Part shown: piece by piece, positions 26,752 to 35,697 of the stretch | Layout: each line of letters starts with the position of its first letter | Position numbering within the stretch: the stretch's first letter is position 1 | Assembly (NCBI GenBank): GCA_015231955.1 | Contig: JADGAN010000034.1 | Span: 1-58,808, forward strand | From: Oligoflexia bacterium | Lineage (GTDB): Bacteria > Bdellovibrionota > Bacteriovoracia > Bacteriovoracales > Bacteriovoracaceae | Reading direction: 5' to 3' | Length of the DNA stretch: 58,808 nt | Made by a program: the position numbers and the translations under genes | The notes under the pieces: generated by a model | Seen by the model: only the letters and a program-made list of their open reading frames with translations | Database searches by the model: none | Told to the model about the DNA's origin: nothing

Positions 26752-28728
26752 ATGAGCAGCAGTATAAAAAAAATTCCTGTGGAAGTTTCGGCAAGCTTTC
26801 AAGAGATGTTTTTAAAAAACTCCCCTCTTCACACAACAGAGGTGGAACTAGAAACACTTTATAAAAAATACCGTAGAGAAATCAGTGATCGCGATGTCAT
26901 CTTTTTAGGTGCAGGAACTTGTGGACTTGCCGCTGGTGCTGGCAAAACTTTAAAGGCCATCAAGAAATATTTACAGGATAAAGCACTTGAAGATAGAGTG
27001 GAGGTCGTCGAAGTGGGCTGCATCGGTGCCTGTTTTGCCGAACCCATGGTGGATATAAAGCTCCAAGGACGCCGCCGCCTCTCTTTCCAACAGGTCACGG
27101 AAGAGAAGGTTGCTGACATCCTCGATGCACTTTTTACCAAGAACAATATCGCACCAGTGCTTAAGCATATTTTTGGGCAATTTGAAGACGAGCACGCTCT
27201 CCCTTGGGAAAATCTTCCTAGTGTTAGTGAGCACCCTTTCTTTAAAAAACAGCGGCGTTTTGTTCTCGATCAATGTGGTGTTATCAATCCTGTGAGCATT
27301 GAAGAGTATATCGCACATGGTGGGTACCAGGCCTTTTTGCGAACGATTCACACCATCACCCCATCCAATATTTGCGATATGGTAGAGAAGAGTGGACTAC
27401 GTGGACGTGGAGGTGGTGGCTTTCCAACTGGCAAGAAGTGGAAGCTCGCTCTTGCCAATAGTGCTGACCAAAAATATATTATCTGTAACGCCGACGAGGG
27501 AGATCCTGGTGCCTTCATGGATCGCGCGGTGATCGAAGGTGATCCTCATAAACTACTAGAAGGGCTGCTCATTGGTGCTTACGCTATTGGTGCCTCCAAG
27601 GCCTACATCTATATTCGTGCCGAATACCCTTTAGCGGTCAAGAATTTAACTCAGGCGATTAATGATGCTAAAAAGTATAAACTCCTCGGAGAAAATATTT
27701 ATGGCAGCGGTTTAGATCTCGATGTGATTATTAAAATGGGTGCGGGCGCTTTTGTTTGTGGTGAGGAGACAGCGCTCATTCACTCTATCGAGGGAAAACG
27801 GGGCATGCCAAGACCAAGACCACCCTATCCTGCAGCTAGCGGACTTTTTAAAAAACCCACGATCATCAATAATGTCGAAACTTTTGCCAATATCCCTTTG
27901 ATTATTAGTCGTGGCCACGAATTTTTTAGTGCGATCGGCACCTCCAATAGCAAAGGCACCAAGGTGTTTGCTCTCTCTGGAAAAATCAAACGCACAGGAC
28001 TAGTGGAAATTCCCATGGGCACCACGCTACGTGAAATTGTCTTTGAAATTGGTGGCGGTATTGAGCACGACTACAAATTTAAAGCAGTACAAATTGGTGG
28101 ACCTTCCGGTGGTTGCATTCCAGAAGAGAAGCTCGATATTGAGATCGATTATGAGTCGTTAAAAGCGGTGGGGGCCATGATGGGTTCGGGAGGACTGGTG
28201 GTGATGGATGAACACACCTGTATGGTGGATGTGGCAAAATTCTTTATGGATTTTATCCAGCGAGAAAGTTGCGGCAAGTGCATCCCTTGCCGTGAAGGCA
28301 CCAAAAGCATGCTGGAGATTTTAAAGGCCATCACCCAAAATCGCAAACACGAAAAAGAGAACGAAACCCTGGTGCGCTTTCAAGGCATCATGAATTTTGA
28401 ACGACTAGCACAAGTGATCAAGGATACCAGTTTATGTGGCCTGGGACAAACTGCTCCCAATCCTATCTTAAGCACGCTTCGCTGGTTTCGAGATGAGTAT
28501 GAAGCACACATTTACGATCGGAAATGCCCTGCTGGTGCTTGCCAGGAGCTACTGAGCTACAGCATCGATAAAGAGAAGTGCAAAGGGTGTACGCTTTGTA
28601 TGAAGGTGTGTGCCGTAAATGCCATTAGTGGCGAGAGAAAACAGGCGCACTCCATCGATCAAGAGAAGTGTATTCTTTGTGGTGCCTGTTTTCGTAGTTG
28701 TAAATTTGCAGCGATTAAAGTTTCGTAA
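26752..28728 (+). CDS. hydB: [FeFe] hydrogenase NuoF-like FMN/NAD(P)H subunit (HydB/HndC)
   Basis: 658 residues in four parts. The first 130 are a thioredoxin-like [2Fe-2S] domain with GAGTCGLAAG and GCIGACFAEP. Next is the FMN/NADH domain with GRGGGGFPTGKKW and CNADEGDPGAF. Then comes an SLBB region and the [4Fe-4S] motif ESCGKCIPCREGT. A C-terminal pair of ferredoxin clusters follows (CKGCTLCMKVC and CILCGACFRSC). This architecture is that of HydB/HndC of trimeric bifurcating or NAD(P)-dependent [FeFe] hydrogenases. It lies 14 bp before hydA, clearly one operon. Confidence 0.95.
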   Translation: MSSSIKKIPVEVSASFQEMFLKNSPLHTTEVELETLYKKYRREISDRDVIFLGAGTCGLAAGAGKTLKAIKKYLQDKALEDRVEVVEVGCIGACFAEPMVDIKLQGRRRLSFQQVTEEKVADILDALFTKNNIAPVLKHIFGQFEDEHALPWENLPSVSEHPFFKKQRRFVLDQCGVINPVSIEEYIAHGGYQAFLRTIHTITPSNICDMVEKSGLRGRGGGGFPTGKKWKLALANSADQKYIICNADEGDPGAFMDRAVIEGDPHKLLEGLLIGAYAIGASKAYIYIRAEYPLAVKNLTQAINDAKKYKLLGENIYGSGLDLDVIIKMGAGAFVCGEETALIHSIEGKRGMPRPRPPYPAASGLFKKPTIINNVETFANIPLIISRGHEFFSAIGTSNSKGTKVFALSGKIKRTGLVEIPMGTTLREIVFEIGGGIEHDYKFKAVQIGGPSGGCIPEEKLDIEIDYESLKAVGAMMGSGGLVVMDEHTCMVDVAKFFMDFIQRESCGKCIPCREGTKSMLEILKAITQNRKHEKENETLVRFQGIMNFERLAQVIKDTSLCGLGQTAPNPILSTLRWFRDEYEAHIYDRKCPAGACQELLSYSIDKEKCKGCTLCMKVCAVNAISGERKQAHSIDQEKCILCGACFRSCKFAAIKVS

Positions 28729-28742
28729 AGGAGAATTAGTAT

Positions 28743-30485
28743 ATGCCGACAACCATTAAGATCAGTGTCAATGGCAAAGAGTATAATGTAAGGCCGGGAG
28801 TTACCATCTTAGAGGCCATTCGCGACATGGGAATTTCGGTTCCCACACTTTGCCACCTCAAAAATTTATCGCCAACTGGCGCTTGTCGCCTCTGCGTGGT
28901 AGAGATCGATGGCGTAGCAGGATTAGTTCCTAGTTGCTCCTATCCCGTCAGCGAGGGCATGGTGATCAAGACACACTCACCACGTACGATGGTCGCCAGG
29001 AAGACCATCGTGGAGTTGCTGCTCGCCTCTCATCCGAATGACTGCCTCTATTGTGAGCGCAGTCGCAATTGTGAGTTATCTAAACTTGCCAGTGAATTTG
29101 GAGTGACCGCCCAACACTTCCCAGTGGTCTCCCATGGACACCACAAAGATATCTCTAGTCCCTCGATCAATCGCGATCCCGAAAAGTGTATCTTATGTGG
29201 TAAATGTGTGCGCGTGTGTGAAGAGGTGCAAAGTGTGAGCGCACTCGATTTTGTAAGTCGCGGGCATAAAGCGCAAGTGGCCCCTGCCTTTAATGAGGGG
29301 CTAAACGTCTCCAGTTGTATTAACTGCGGCCAATGCGTGATGGTCTGTCCGACTGGTGCACTAACGGAGAAGAGTAATTTAAAAGAGGTTTTGGCCGCAC
29401 TCTCTGACAAGAAAAAACATACCATTATCCAATACGCTCCTAGCATCTCAGTGACACTTGCCGAAGAGTTTGGATTAAAAGCAGGCCAAGATGTTGTAGG
29501 TAAAATGGCAGCGGCCTTTCGAAAAATTGGTTTTAAAACCATCTTTGATACCTCTTTCTCTGCCGACCTTACCATTATGGAGGAGGGTTCGGAGTTTATT
29601 CATCGCTTGCAAAATGGCGGCAATTTCCCAATGTTCACCTCCTGCTCTCCAGGATGGGTTAAATTTGTAGAGGAGTTTTATCCCGAATATATCGATCACC
29701 TCTCCACTTGTAAAAGCCCACAGCAGATGTTAGGTGCCATCAGCAAACACTACTGGGCCAAAAAAAATGGTGTCGATCCCAAAGATGTTTTTATGGTTTC
29801 CATCATGCCTTGTACTGCTAAAAAATTTGAGGCCAAACGCCCAGAGAATTTTGTGGATGGGATTCCCGATATCGATGTGGTGCTGACCACCAGGGAGACC
29901 GCCAAACTTTTAAAATTTTATGGAGTTGATCTTTCACAACTCGATCCAGAAACTGCCGATTTGCCCTTTGGCAACTACAGTACTGCAGGAAAACTTTTTG
30001 CAGCAACCGGAGGAGTGATGGAAGCGGCACTACGGAGTGTACACTTTTTATTAACTGGAAAAGAGATTGAAGATCTTAAGCTACAAACGGTGCGCGGCCT
30101 TGATGGCATCAAAACAGCAACATTAAAAATAAATGATATAGAAGTAAATATTGCAGTAGCAAGCGGTCTTGGCAATGCTAGAAAAATCATGGACGATATC
30201 AAACATAAACGTAAAAACTATCACTTTGTTGAAATCATGAGCTGCCCTGGTGGCTGTATCAACGGCGGGGGCCAGCCCTATAGTTCTCTTACCAGCACCC
30301 ATGAAAAAAATGTACGGGCCAGAATGCAAGCACTCTACAATATAGATCAGATGGGCAGTGTACGCCAATCGCACAAAAACCAGGCAGTGATCGATCTCTA
30401 CGACGATTTCTTAAAGAGGCCGTTAAGCGATGTTAGTCACCACCTCTTGCATACCCACTACCATGCAAGAAAGGTCGTAAAGTAG
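28743..30485 (+). CDS. hydA: [FeFe] hydrogenase catalytic subunit HydA (group A)
   Basis: 580 residues. It has an N-terminal [2Fe-2S] domain (PTLCHLKN, GACRLCVVE), a His-Cys [4Fe-4S] segment (HPNDCLYC, RNC), two ferredoxin clusters (CILCGKCVRVC, CINCGQCVMVC) and the H-domain. H-cluster motifs are L1 TSCSPGW (299-305), L2 MPCTAKKFE (355-363) and L3 EIMSCPGGCINGGGQP (497-512); the small-subunit-like C-terminus is fused. L1 normally reads TSCCPxW; here the second Cys position, which in Clostridium CpI ligates the [4Fe-4S] part of the H-cluster, is Ser302. Reversible H2 production coupled through HydB/HydC to NAD(H) and ferredoxin is expected. AAGGAG precedes the ATG. Confidence 0.95.
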   Translation: MPTTIKISVNGKEYNVRPGVTILEAIRDMGISVPTLCHLKNLSPTGACRLCVVEIDGVAGLVPSCSYPVSEGMVIKTHSPRTMVARKTIVELLLASHPNDCLYCERSRNCELSKLASEFGVTAQHFPVVSHGHHKDISSPSINRDPEKCILCGKCVRVCEEVQSVSALDFVSRGHKAQVAPAFNEGLNVSSCINCGQCVMVCPTGALTEKSNLKEVLAALSDKKKHTIIQYAPSISVTLAEEFGLKAGQDVVGKMAAAFRKIGFKTIFDTSFSADLTIMEEGSEFIHRLQNGGNFPMFTSCSPGWVKFVEEFYPEYIDHLSTCKSPQQMLGAISKHYWAKKNGVDPKDVFMVSIMPCTAKKFEAKRPENFVDGIPDIDVVLTTRETAKLLKFYGVDLSQLDPETADLPFGNYSTAGKLFAATGGVMEAALRSVHFLLTGKEIEDLKLQTVRGLDGIKTATLKINDIEVNIAVASGLGNARKIMDDIKHKRKNYHFVEIMSCPGGCINGGGQPYSSLTSTHEKNVRARMQALYNIDQMGSVRQSHKNQAVIDLYDDFLKRPLSDVSHHLLHTHYHARKVVK

Positions 30486-30495
30486 GTTTACGACT

Positions 30496-32544
30496 ATGAA
30501 TACAACTCAACTCATCTCCACCATAAAAGAGCGCTGTAAAGTTTGCTACACTTGCGTTCGTAAATGCCCGGCCAAAGCGATTCGTATCAATCGCGGCCAG
30601 GCGGAGGTGATTGCTGAACGCTGTATCTCTTGCGGAAGTTGCATCAAGTTTTGCACACAAAAGGCCAAACAGATCATAAGCTCCATCGGAACAACAGAAG
30701 CGATCTTAAATTTAAGTCGCCAAGCTGACAATAGTTTCAAAGTTGCAGCTTGCCTGGCCCCTAGTTTCCCCGCCGCTTACGAGGACATCGCCCCTGAAAA
30801 GCTGGTTGCGATGCTTAGGGCCTTAGGTTTTGATTTTGTCTTTGAAACTGCTTTTGCCGCCGATTTGGTAGCAATCACTTATAAGCGATTTTTAGAAACA
30901 ACTCCCTCTAAAAAATTTATCACTTCCCCTTGTCCGGCCATCGTTCACTATGTAGAGAAGTATCATCCCAATTTAGTCTCTGCCCTCATCCCTATTGTCT
31001 CTCCCATGATTGCCATGGCAAGAATTATTCACAGTCGCCATGGAGATAATGTCAAAGTGATCTTTATTGGCCCCTGTACCGCTAAGAAGATGGAAGCCTT
31101 ACGTTTTTCAGGTAAGCATTTTTCGGAGATTGATGAAGTGCTAACCTTTGATGAACTAAACCTACTCTTTAAAAAAAATGACATTTCTCCTGCTACAATT
31201 CATCTAGGGAAATCGCCTTTCGATCCCCCTCACCCTCGAAAAGGCCATCTCTTTCCTATCGGTCGAGGAATTTTAGAGACTGCAGATATTGAAGACAACC
31301 TGATGAAAAGCGATGTCATCTCTGCCGAAGGTACCAAACAGTTTATCGAGGTCTTAAATGAATTTGAAGAGGGCTCCATTAATGAAGTACGACTTTTGGA
31401 TCCACTTTGTTGCAATGGTTGTATCATGGGACCTGGGATCAGTTGCTCGCGAACCAAGCACTACCGACAAACATTAGTCAGCAGGTACGCACGCGAACAA
31501 TTTATGCAATCGTGCGAGGAGGAGTGGCAAGAGGAGATTTTGCGCTACCAATATTTAGATTTAAACTGTAAGTACTCCATTGACGACAAAAGAATACCTC
31601 CACCTTCCGATGAAGATCTTAATCGCATCTATAAGCAGATGGGAAAGAGTCTCGAGACCGATATGCTCAATTGTGGGGCCTGCGGTTATATCACTTGTAG
31701 GGATCACGCTACCGCCATTCATAAGGGGTTGGCGGAAACGGAGATGTGTCTTCCCTACACCATTGATCGCTTAAAACAAATTGCTAGTGAACTTAGCGAA
31801 TCGTATGAGCAACTTGCCAGCACCAAAAAGGCGTTAATCCAACACGAAAAACTTGCAAGCATGGGACAACTGGCGGCAGGCATTGCTCATGAGGTCAATA
31901 ATCCTTTAGGGGTAATTCTACTCTACTCCAATATTCTCTTTGAGGAGACACCAGTGGATGATAAGATCCACGACGATTTAAAGCTCATTGTTGAGCAGGC
32001 CAATCGCTGTAAAAAAATTGTCTCTGGTCTTTTAAATTTCTCCAGAAAAAATCGCATCAATATTCGACCTACACGCATTAGTGAACTCATTGGTAAAACT
32101 GTCAAGACGATAATTCATCCAGGCAATATTCGTATTAAATTTCACCCCTTAAACAATGAAAATATCGTGGCCGAGATTGATCCCGATCAGTATGTCCAAG
32201 TTATCAATAACCTGCTCACCAATGCCATCGAGGCGATGCAAGATGGAGGAACCATCACCATCACAGTGACTCACGACGAGCATAATCTCATTGTAAGTGT
32301 CCGTGACAATGGCCCGGGAATCAAAGATGAGATTCAAAAAAAGATTTTTGAACCCTTTTTTACCACCAAGCAAATGGGCAAAGGCACCGGGCTTGGCCTT
32401 GCGGTCTCTTACGGTATCATGAAGATGCATCGTGGACAGATTGTGGTTAAAAGCAATGCAGATGCAAAACACGGTGATACTGGTAGTGAATTTATATTAA
32501 TTTCTCCCTTGCAAGGGCCAACACAAGAATTGATTAGTGAATGA
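30496..32544 (+). CDS. Histidine kinase with [FeFe]-hydrogenase-like H-domain (putative H2/redox sensor)
   Basis: 682 residues. Two ferredoxin clusters lie at residues 14-24 and 43-53. A hydrogenase-like domain (about 80-330) keeps all four cysteines expected for the H-cluster cubane: Cys146 in TSPCP, Cys194 in GPCTAKK, Cys305 and Cys309 in CCNGC. The proton-relay Cys is Pro145. A further four-Cys Fe-S segment is at 393-418 (CGACGYITC...C). A coiled linker leads to a HisKA domain with His465 (GIAHEVNNP) and an HATPase with NNLLTNAIEA, DNGPGI and GTGLGLA. It sits 10 bp after hydA, between two receiver genes. I infer that it senses H2, CO or redox state through an H-cluster-like site. Confidence 0.88.
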   Translation: MNTTQLISTIKERCKVCYTCVRKCPAKAIRINRGQAEVIAERCISCGSCIKFCTQKAKQIISSIGTTEAILNLSRQADNSFKVAACLAPSFPAAYEDIAPEKLVAMLRALGFDFVFETAFAADLVAITYKRFLETTPSKKFITSPCPAIVHYVEKYHPNLVSALIPIVSPMIAMARIIHSRHGDNVKVIFIGPCTAKKMEALRFSGKHFSEIDEVLTFDELNLLFKKNDISPATIHLGKSPFDPPHPRKGHLFPIGRGILETADIEDNLMKSDVISAEGTKQFIEVLNEFEEGSINEVRLLDPLCCNGCIMGPGISCSRTKHYRQTLVSRYAREQFMQSCEEEWQEEILRYQYLDLNCKYSIDDKRIPPPSDEDLNRIYKQMGKSLETDMLNCGACGYITCRDHATAIHKGLAETEMCLPYTIDRLKQIASELSESYEQLASTKKALIQHEKLASMGQLAAGIAHEVNNPLGVILLYSNILFEETPVDDKIHDDLKLIVEQANRCKKIVSGLLNFSRKNRINIRPTRISELIGKTVKTIIHPGNIRIKFHPLNNENIVAEIDPDQYVQVINNLLTNAIEAMQDGGTITITVTHDEHNLIVSVRDNGPGIKDEIQKKIFEPFFTTKQMGKGTGLGLAVSYGIMKMHRGQIVVKSNADAKHGDTGSEFILISPLQGPTQELISE

Positions 32545-32563
32545 ATAGCTATAAGGAGCTTTT

Positions 32564-32953
32564 ATGATAGAAAAAACCATTTTAGTTGTTGATGATGATT
32601 ACGATATCAGAGAACAAGTCTCGCTCTTTTTACGCCATAAAGGCTTTACAGTGATTACCTGCGAGGGTGAGGTAGAGGCGACCAAGACCATCGGCGCTGT
32701 AAATTTTGATTTAGCAATCCTCGATCTCATGATGGAAAACAAAGATAGCGGCGTGATTTTAGGCCACAAGATTAAAAAGAAAAACCCGCGTATCCCCATC
32801 ATCATGATATCTGCAGTCACCAAAGAGACTGGACTACACTTTGATGCTGCAATAGAAGATGAGCAGCGCTGGATGAAAGCAGATGTGTTTTTGCCCAAAG
32901 ATATTCGCTTTGAAGATTTACATAGTAAAATTAATCAACTGCTTTCTAAATAA
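32564..32953 (+). CDS. Single-domain response regulator
   Basis: 129 residues. Receiver domain with VVDDDYD, phospho-acceptor Asp in LAILDLMMENKDSG, Ser in IMISAVT and Lys in FLPKDI. AAGGAG lies just upstream of the ATG, which follows the sensor kinase by 19 bp, so this is its most likely phosphorylation partner. No output domain. Confidence 0.92.
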   Translation: MIEKTILVVDDDYDIREQVSLFLRHKGFTVITCEGEVEATKTIGAVNFDLAILDLMMENKDSGVILGHKIKKKNPRIPIIMISAVTKETGLHFDAAIEDEQRWMKADVFLPKDIRFEDLHSKINQLLSK

Positions 32954-32971
32954 TAAAACGCTGAGTTCTTT

Positions 32972-34105
32972 ATGGATAAATTCAAAGTACTTGTTGTGGA
33001 TGACGAACCTGGAATGCGTATGGGTGTACTCCGGGTGCTAAAAAATTATGAAATCTTTTTTTCAGAATTCAGTGAAACCATCAGCTTCGAACTGATGGAA
33101 GCCAGCAGTGGTGAGAAGTGTTTGGAGATCATCGCTAACAATCCTCCAGACATTCTCATCCTCGACCACAAGCTACCAGGAATTCAAGGCCTAGATATCC
33201 TAAGCCAACTACGTGCAGAAAAGAAAAATATTTGTGCCATTATGATCACCGCCTTCTCTTCACTAGAGGTGGCAATCACCGCCACTAAAAATGGTGCTTT
33301 CGATTTTCTAGCAAAGCCCTTCACTCCAGATGAATTAAAAAATACCATTGATAAAGCAGTCAAGCACACTTACTTACAAAAGAAGGCACGAAAATTAGAG
33401 GAGGAAAAACGGCAAGTGCGTTTTCAATTCCTCTCGGTGCTGGCCCACGAACTAAAATCACCCCTGGCCGCCATCGAAGGCCATCTACAACTGATGGAGT
33501 GTAAAATTGCCGGTGATTCTATCGATGCTTATAAATCAATGATCGAGCGCTCGATCCTACGCATCGATGGCATGAGGAAGATGATCTACGACATGCTCGA
33601 CCTCACTCGTATCGAATCGGGAAACCGCGAGCGTAAGATTGCCACTCACAATATTGTGGCGCTTGCTCACGATGCTCTTGATGCCATTCGCATAGATGCC
33701 ACAAAAAAAAACTTGCAGCTTAACTTCGAGGCCCCTTCCGAATTACTGCTTCCCATTGATGCTGATGAAATCACCATTGTCTTTAATAACCTGCTCACCA
33801 ATGCGGTTAAATACAATAAAATGAGTGGCACCATTTTATTTAAAATCACCAGGCATGAAGATTATTTAAGCATCGTTTGCCAAGATAGTGGCATTGGCAT
33901 GAAGAAAGAGGATGTGGCAAAACTTTTTGGAGAGTTTGTTCGTATTAAAAATGAAAAAACGCGCGATATCCTTGGAAGCGGTCTAGGTCTTTCTATCCTA
34001 AAGAAAATTCTTCACCTAAATCAAGCAGAGATCAAGATCGAAAGTGCAGAGGGAGAAGGAACTACCTTTACCATCACCTGGCCGATTATTACATCCCTGG
34101 CCTAG
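32972..34105 (+). CDS. REC-histidine kinase hybrid
   Basis: 377 residues. The receiver domain comes first (VVDDEPG, Asp in LILDHKLPG, Thr in MITAFSS, Lys in AKPFTPDEL), then a coiled linker, a HisKA domain with LAHELKSPLAAIEG and an HATPase with NNLLTNAVKYN, DSGIGM and GSGLGLSI. REC-first hybrids usually have kinase activity set by phosphorylation of their own receiver, so this may be the next stage of a relay starting from the H-domain kinase. Last gene of the hydrogenase operon. No DNA-binding output is encoded in the operon. Confidence 0.92.
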   Translation: MDKFKVLVVDDEPGMRMGVLRVLKNYEIFFSEFSETISFELMEASSGEKCLEIIANNPPDILILDHKLPGIQGLDILSQLRAEKKNICAIMITAFSSLEVAITATKNGAFDFLAKPFTPDELKNTIDKAVKHTYLQKKARKLEEEKRQVRFQFLSVLAHELKSPLAAIEGHLQLMECKIAGDSIDAYKSMIERSILRIDGMRKMIYDMLDLTRIESGNRERKIATHNIVALAHDALDAIRIDATKKNLQLNFEAPSELLLPIDADEITIVFNNLLTNAVKYNKMSGTILFKITRHEDYLSIVCQDSGIGMKKEDVAKLFGEFVRIKNEKTRDILGSGLGLSILKKILHLNQAEIKIESAEGEGTTFTITWPIITSLA

Positions 34106-34114
34106 GCCCTGTGA

Positions 34115-34166
34115 ATGTGCCAGGTGCTTTCTGCTCGCCATGATTCTCAAAAAGCACCTGGCACAT
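34115..34166. repeat. Perfect 16-bp inverted repeat between convergent genes
   Basis: ATGTGCCAGGTGCTTT (34115-34130) and AAAGCACCTGGCACAT (34151-34166), 20-bp loop. It lies immediately after the hydrogenase operon; the right arm encodes the last residues (VPGAF) of the convergent ATPase. No T run follows on either strand, so it is not a canonical terminator. It may mark the boundary of the accessory island. Confidence 0.75.
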
Positions 34167-35625
34167 GAGGCATAGCGGGAGTAGCGTGATGCCCTTTCTC
34201 AGTGAGAAGCTGCTGAAACGCTACTGTTTGATAAAAGAAACGACGATACTCACTCAGTAATGAGGAAGGAATATCGGCCAAATGGATTAAGACTGGACGA
34301 AGCGCCATGCGCGCAGGAAGTTTTAAGCGATCCATCTTTTGTTTGATCTGAGCGATTACCTTTTTATCCAGCTCGCCACTTTTAATTTCACACAAGAAAA
34401 AAAGATCCATGGTAGTGTGAATCAGCAGATCAATTTGGCAAGATCCACGATTTTCAGAACTTTTATTTTGAAAGTAGGGAGCAGACGATAAAATCTGCTG
34501 AGGAGTCAGATGAAGTTGCTGATGGATAGAGGCCTTATTAAAGTGGACAAGGTTTTCCAATTGATATCCCAAGATGGACTCAAAATTGGGCCATTGGTGT
34601 AATGATGTGATCTGAAGAGAAGCCTTTTCAATCCTTAAGCTTAAAGGTTCTATGCATTTGATATAAAAACGAAGATAGTTATCTGTCACTCGTAGATGGG
34701 CACTTCTCATTGCTTCCCCACTAGGGCGAAACGAGTAATCCTTAGAGAGAAAGCCACTCAACTCGAGAATATGCACATAACGGCTAATATCCCCATCCTG
34801 CCTCTTCTTCAGCTTGCGACTAAGATCTGCCATCGATAATTTTTGAGTCAGGCACAAGCGAATAATCTTATCCAAGATGGGCCCCTTCCTTTTAAAGAGA
34901 TCAAGAAAAATCTTCTTATACTCATTAAATAAGAAGCCATTCTTACTAAAACATAGCGAGTGCAGGTTACTCTCCACAGGAAGCCGATAATTGATCTCTT
35001 CTAAATATTTGGGAACACCACCGGTAATCGCCAACAAAAAGATTTTCTCCATAGCACTATAGTGACAGTGCCTCTTCTCCCAAAATTGGTTGATCTCCAC
35101 TATATCCAAGGGGCCCAGGTTGAGTTGCCCGGAGATCCGCCCCTCAAAGCTGGCATTATTCAGAATATTATCTTCGATCCAAGAGGAGACAGAACCACAA
35201 AGCACTAAGAAAAGGCGCTCATTCTTTTTAAAAGCAACATCCCAAACCTCCTTCAACTTCAAAGCAAAATGCAAATCGCCTTGGGACATCCAGGAGATCT
35301 CATCCAAAAGGATTAACCACTCTTTTTTCTTGGTTAATTTGGCCAAAGCATAAAAGGCTTCCGACCAATCCTCAAAGTGCTCTTTGCGAGAGTTAAATTT
35401 TAAGCTAATAACACTAGCAAAGTGATCCAATTGTACTTGCAGCGAAGGATGAGAGTCTGGCCCTAGTCCCTGAATCTCAAAAAAATTTTTAAAGCCTTTC
35501 GAAAACTCTTGAATCAGCGTTGACTTGCCAATGCGCCTTCTTCCCATCAAACAAAAGAGATTGCTGCTCTCTTTTGTTTTTAACGTCATCAAAAGCTTTA
35601 ACTCATCCTGCCTGCCGATAAACAT
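34147..35625 (-). CDS. AAA-type ATPase with C-terminal nuclease-like domain (archaeal ATPase/DUF234 type)
   Basis: 492 residues. Walker A is MGRRRIGKSTLI near residue 30 and Walker B is WLILLDEISW near residue 110; a winged-helix region follows. The C-terminal part has SCQIDLLI and FFLCEIKSG, the D...ExK arrangement of PD-(D/E)XK nuclease folds found in DUF234 proteins. Genes of this type are common, mobile and of unsettled function. It is preceded by three copies of a 10-bp operator-like motif. Together with the second ATPase gene at 36525 it separates the hydrogenase and maturase operons. Confidence 0.8.
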   Translation of the reverse strand: MFIGRQDELKLLMTLKTKESSNLFCLMGRRRIGKSTLIQEFSKGFKNFFEIQGLGPDSHPSLQVQLDHFASVISLKFNSRKEHFEDWSEAFYALAKLTKKKEWLILLDEISWMSQGDLHFALKLKEVWDVAFKKNERLFLVLCGSVSSWIEDNILNNASFEGRISGQLNLGPLDIVEINQFWEKRHCHYSAMEKIFLLAITGGVPKYLEEINYRLPVESNLHSLCFSKNGFLFNEYKKIFLDLFKRKGPILDKIIRLCLTQKLSMADLSRKLKKRQDGDISRYVHILELSGFLSKDYSFRPSGEAMRSAHLRVTDNYLRFYIKCIEPLSLRIEKASLQITSLHQWPNFESILGYQLENLVHFNKASIHQQLHLTPQQILSSAPYFQNKSSENRGSCQIDLLIHTTMDLFFLCEIKSGELDKKVIAQIKQKMDRLKLPARMALRPVLIHLADIPSSLLSEYRRFFYQTVAFQQLLTEKGHHATPAMPHVPGAF

Positions 35626-35631
35626 AAAAAC

Positions 35632-35697
35632 TCCCTGAAAACCCTATTATGATGGACTTTTCAGGGAAATACAAATCAAAACTTATCTCCCTGAAAA
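35632..35697. promoter_or_regulatory. Operator-like array of TCCCTGAAAA
   Basis: TCCCTGAAAA occurs at 35632-35641 and 35688-35697, with an exact inverted copy TTTTCAGGGA at 35658-35667. The copies are spaced about 28 bp, near three helical turns. The array begins seven bases before the start of the minus-strand ATPase gene and probably binds a regulator, possibly the ATPase itself. Confidence 0.6.
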
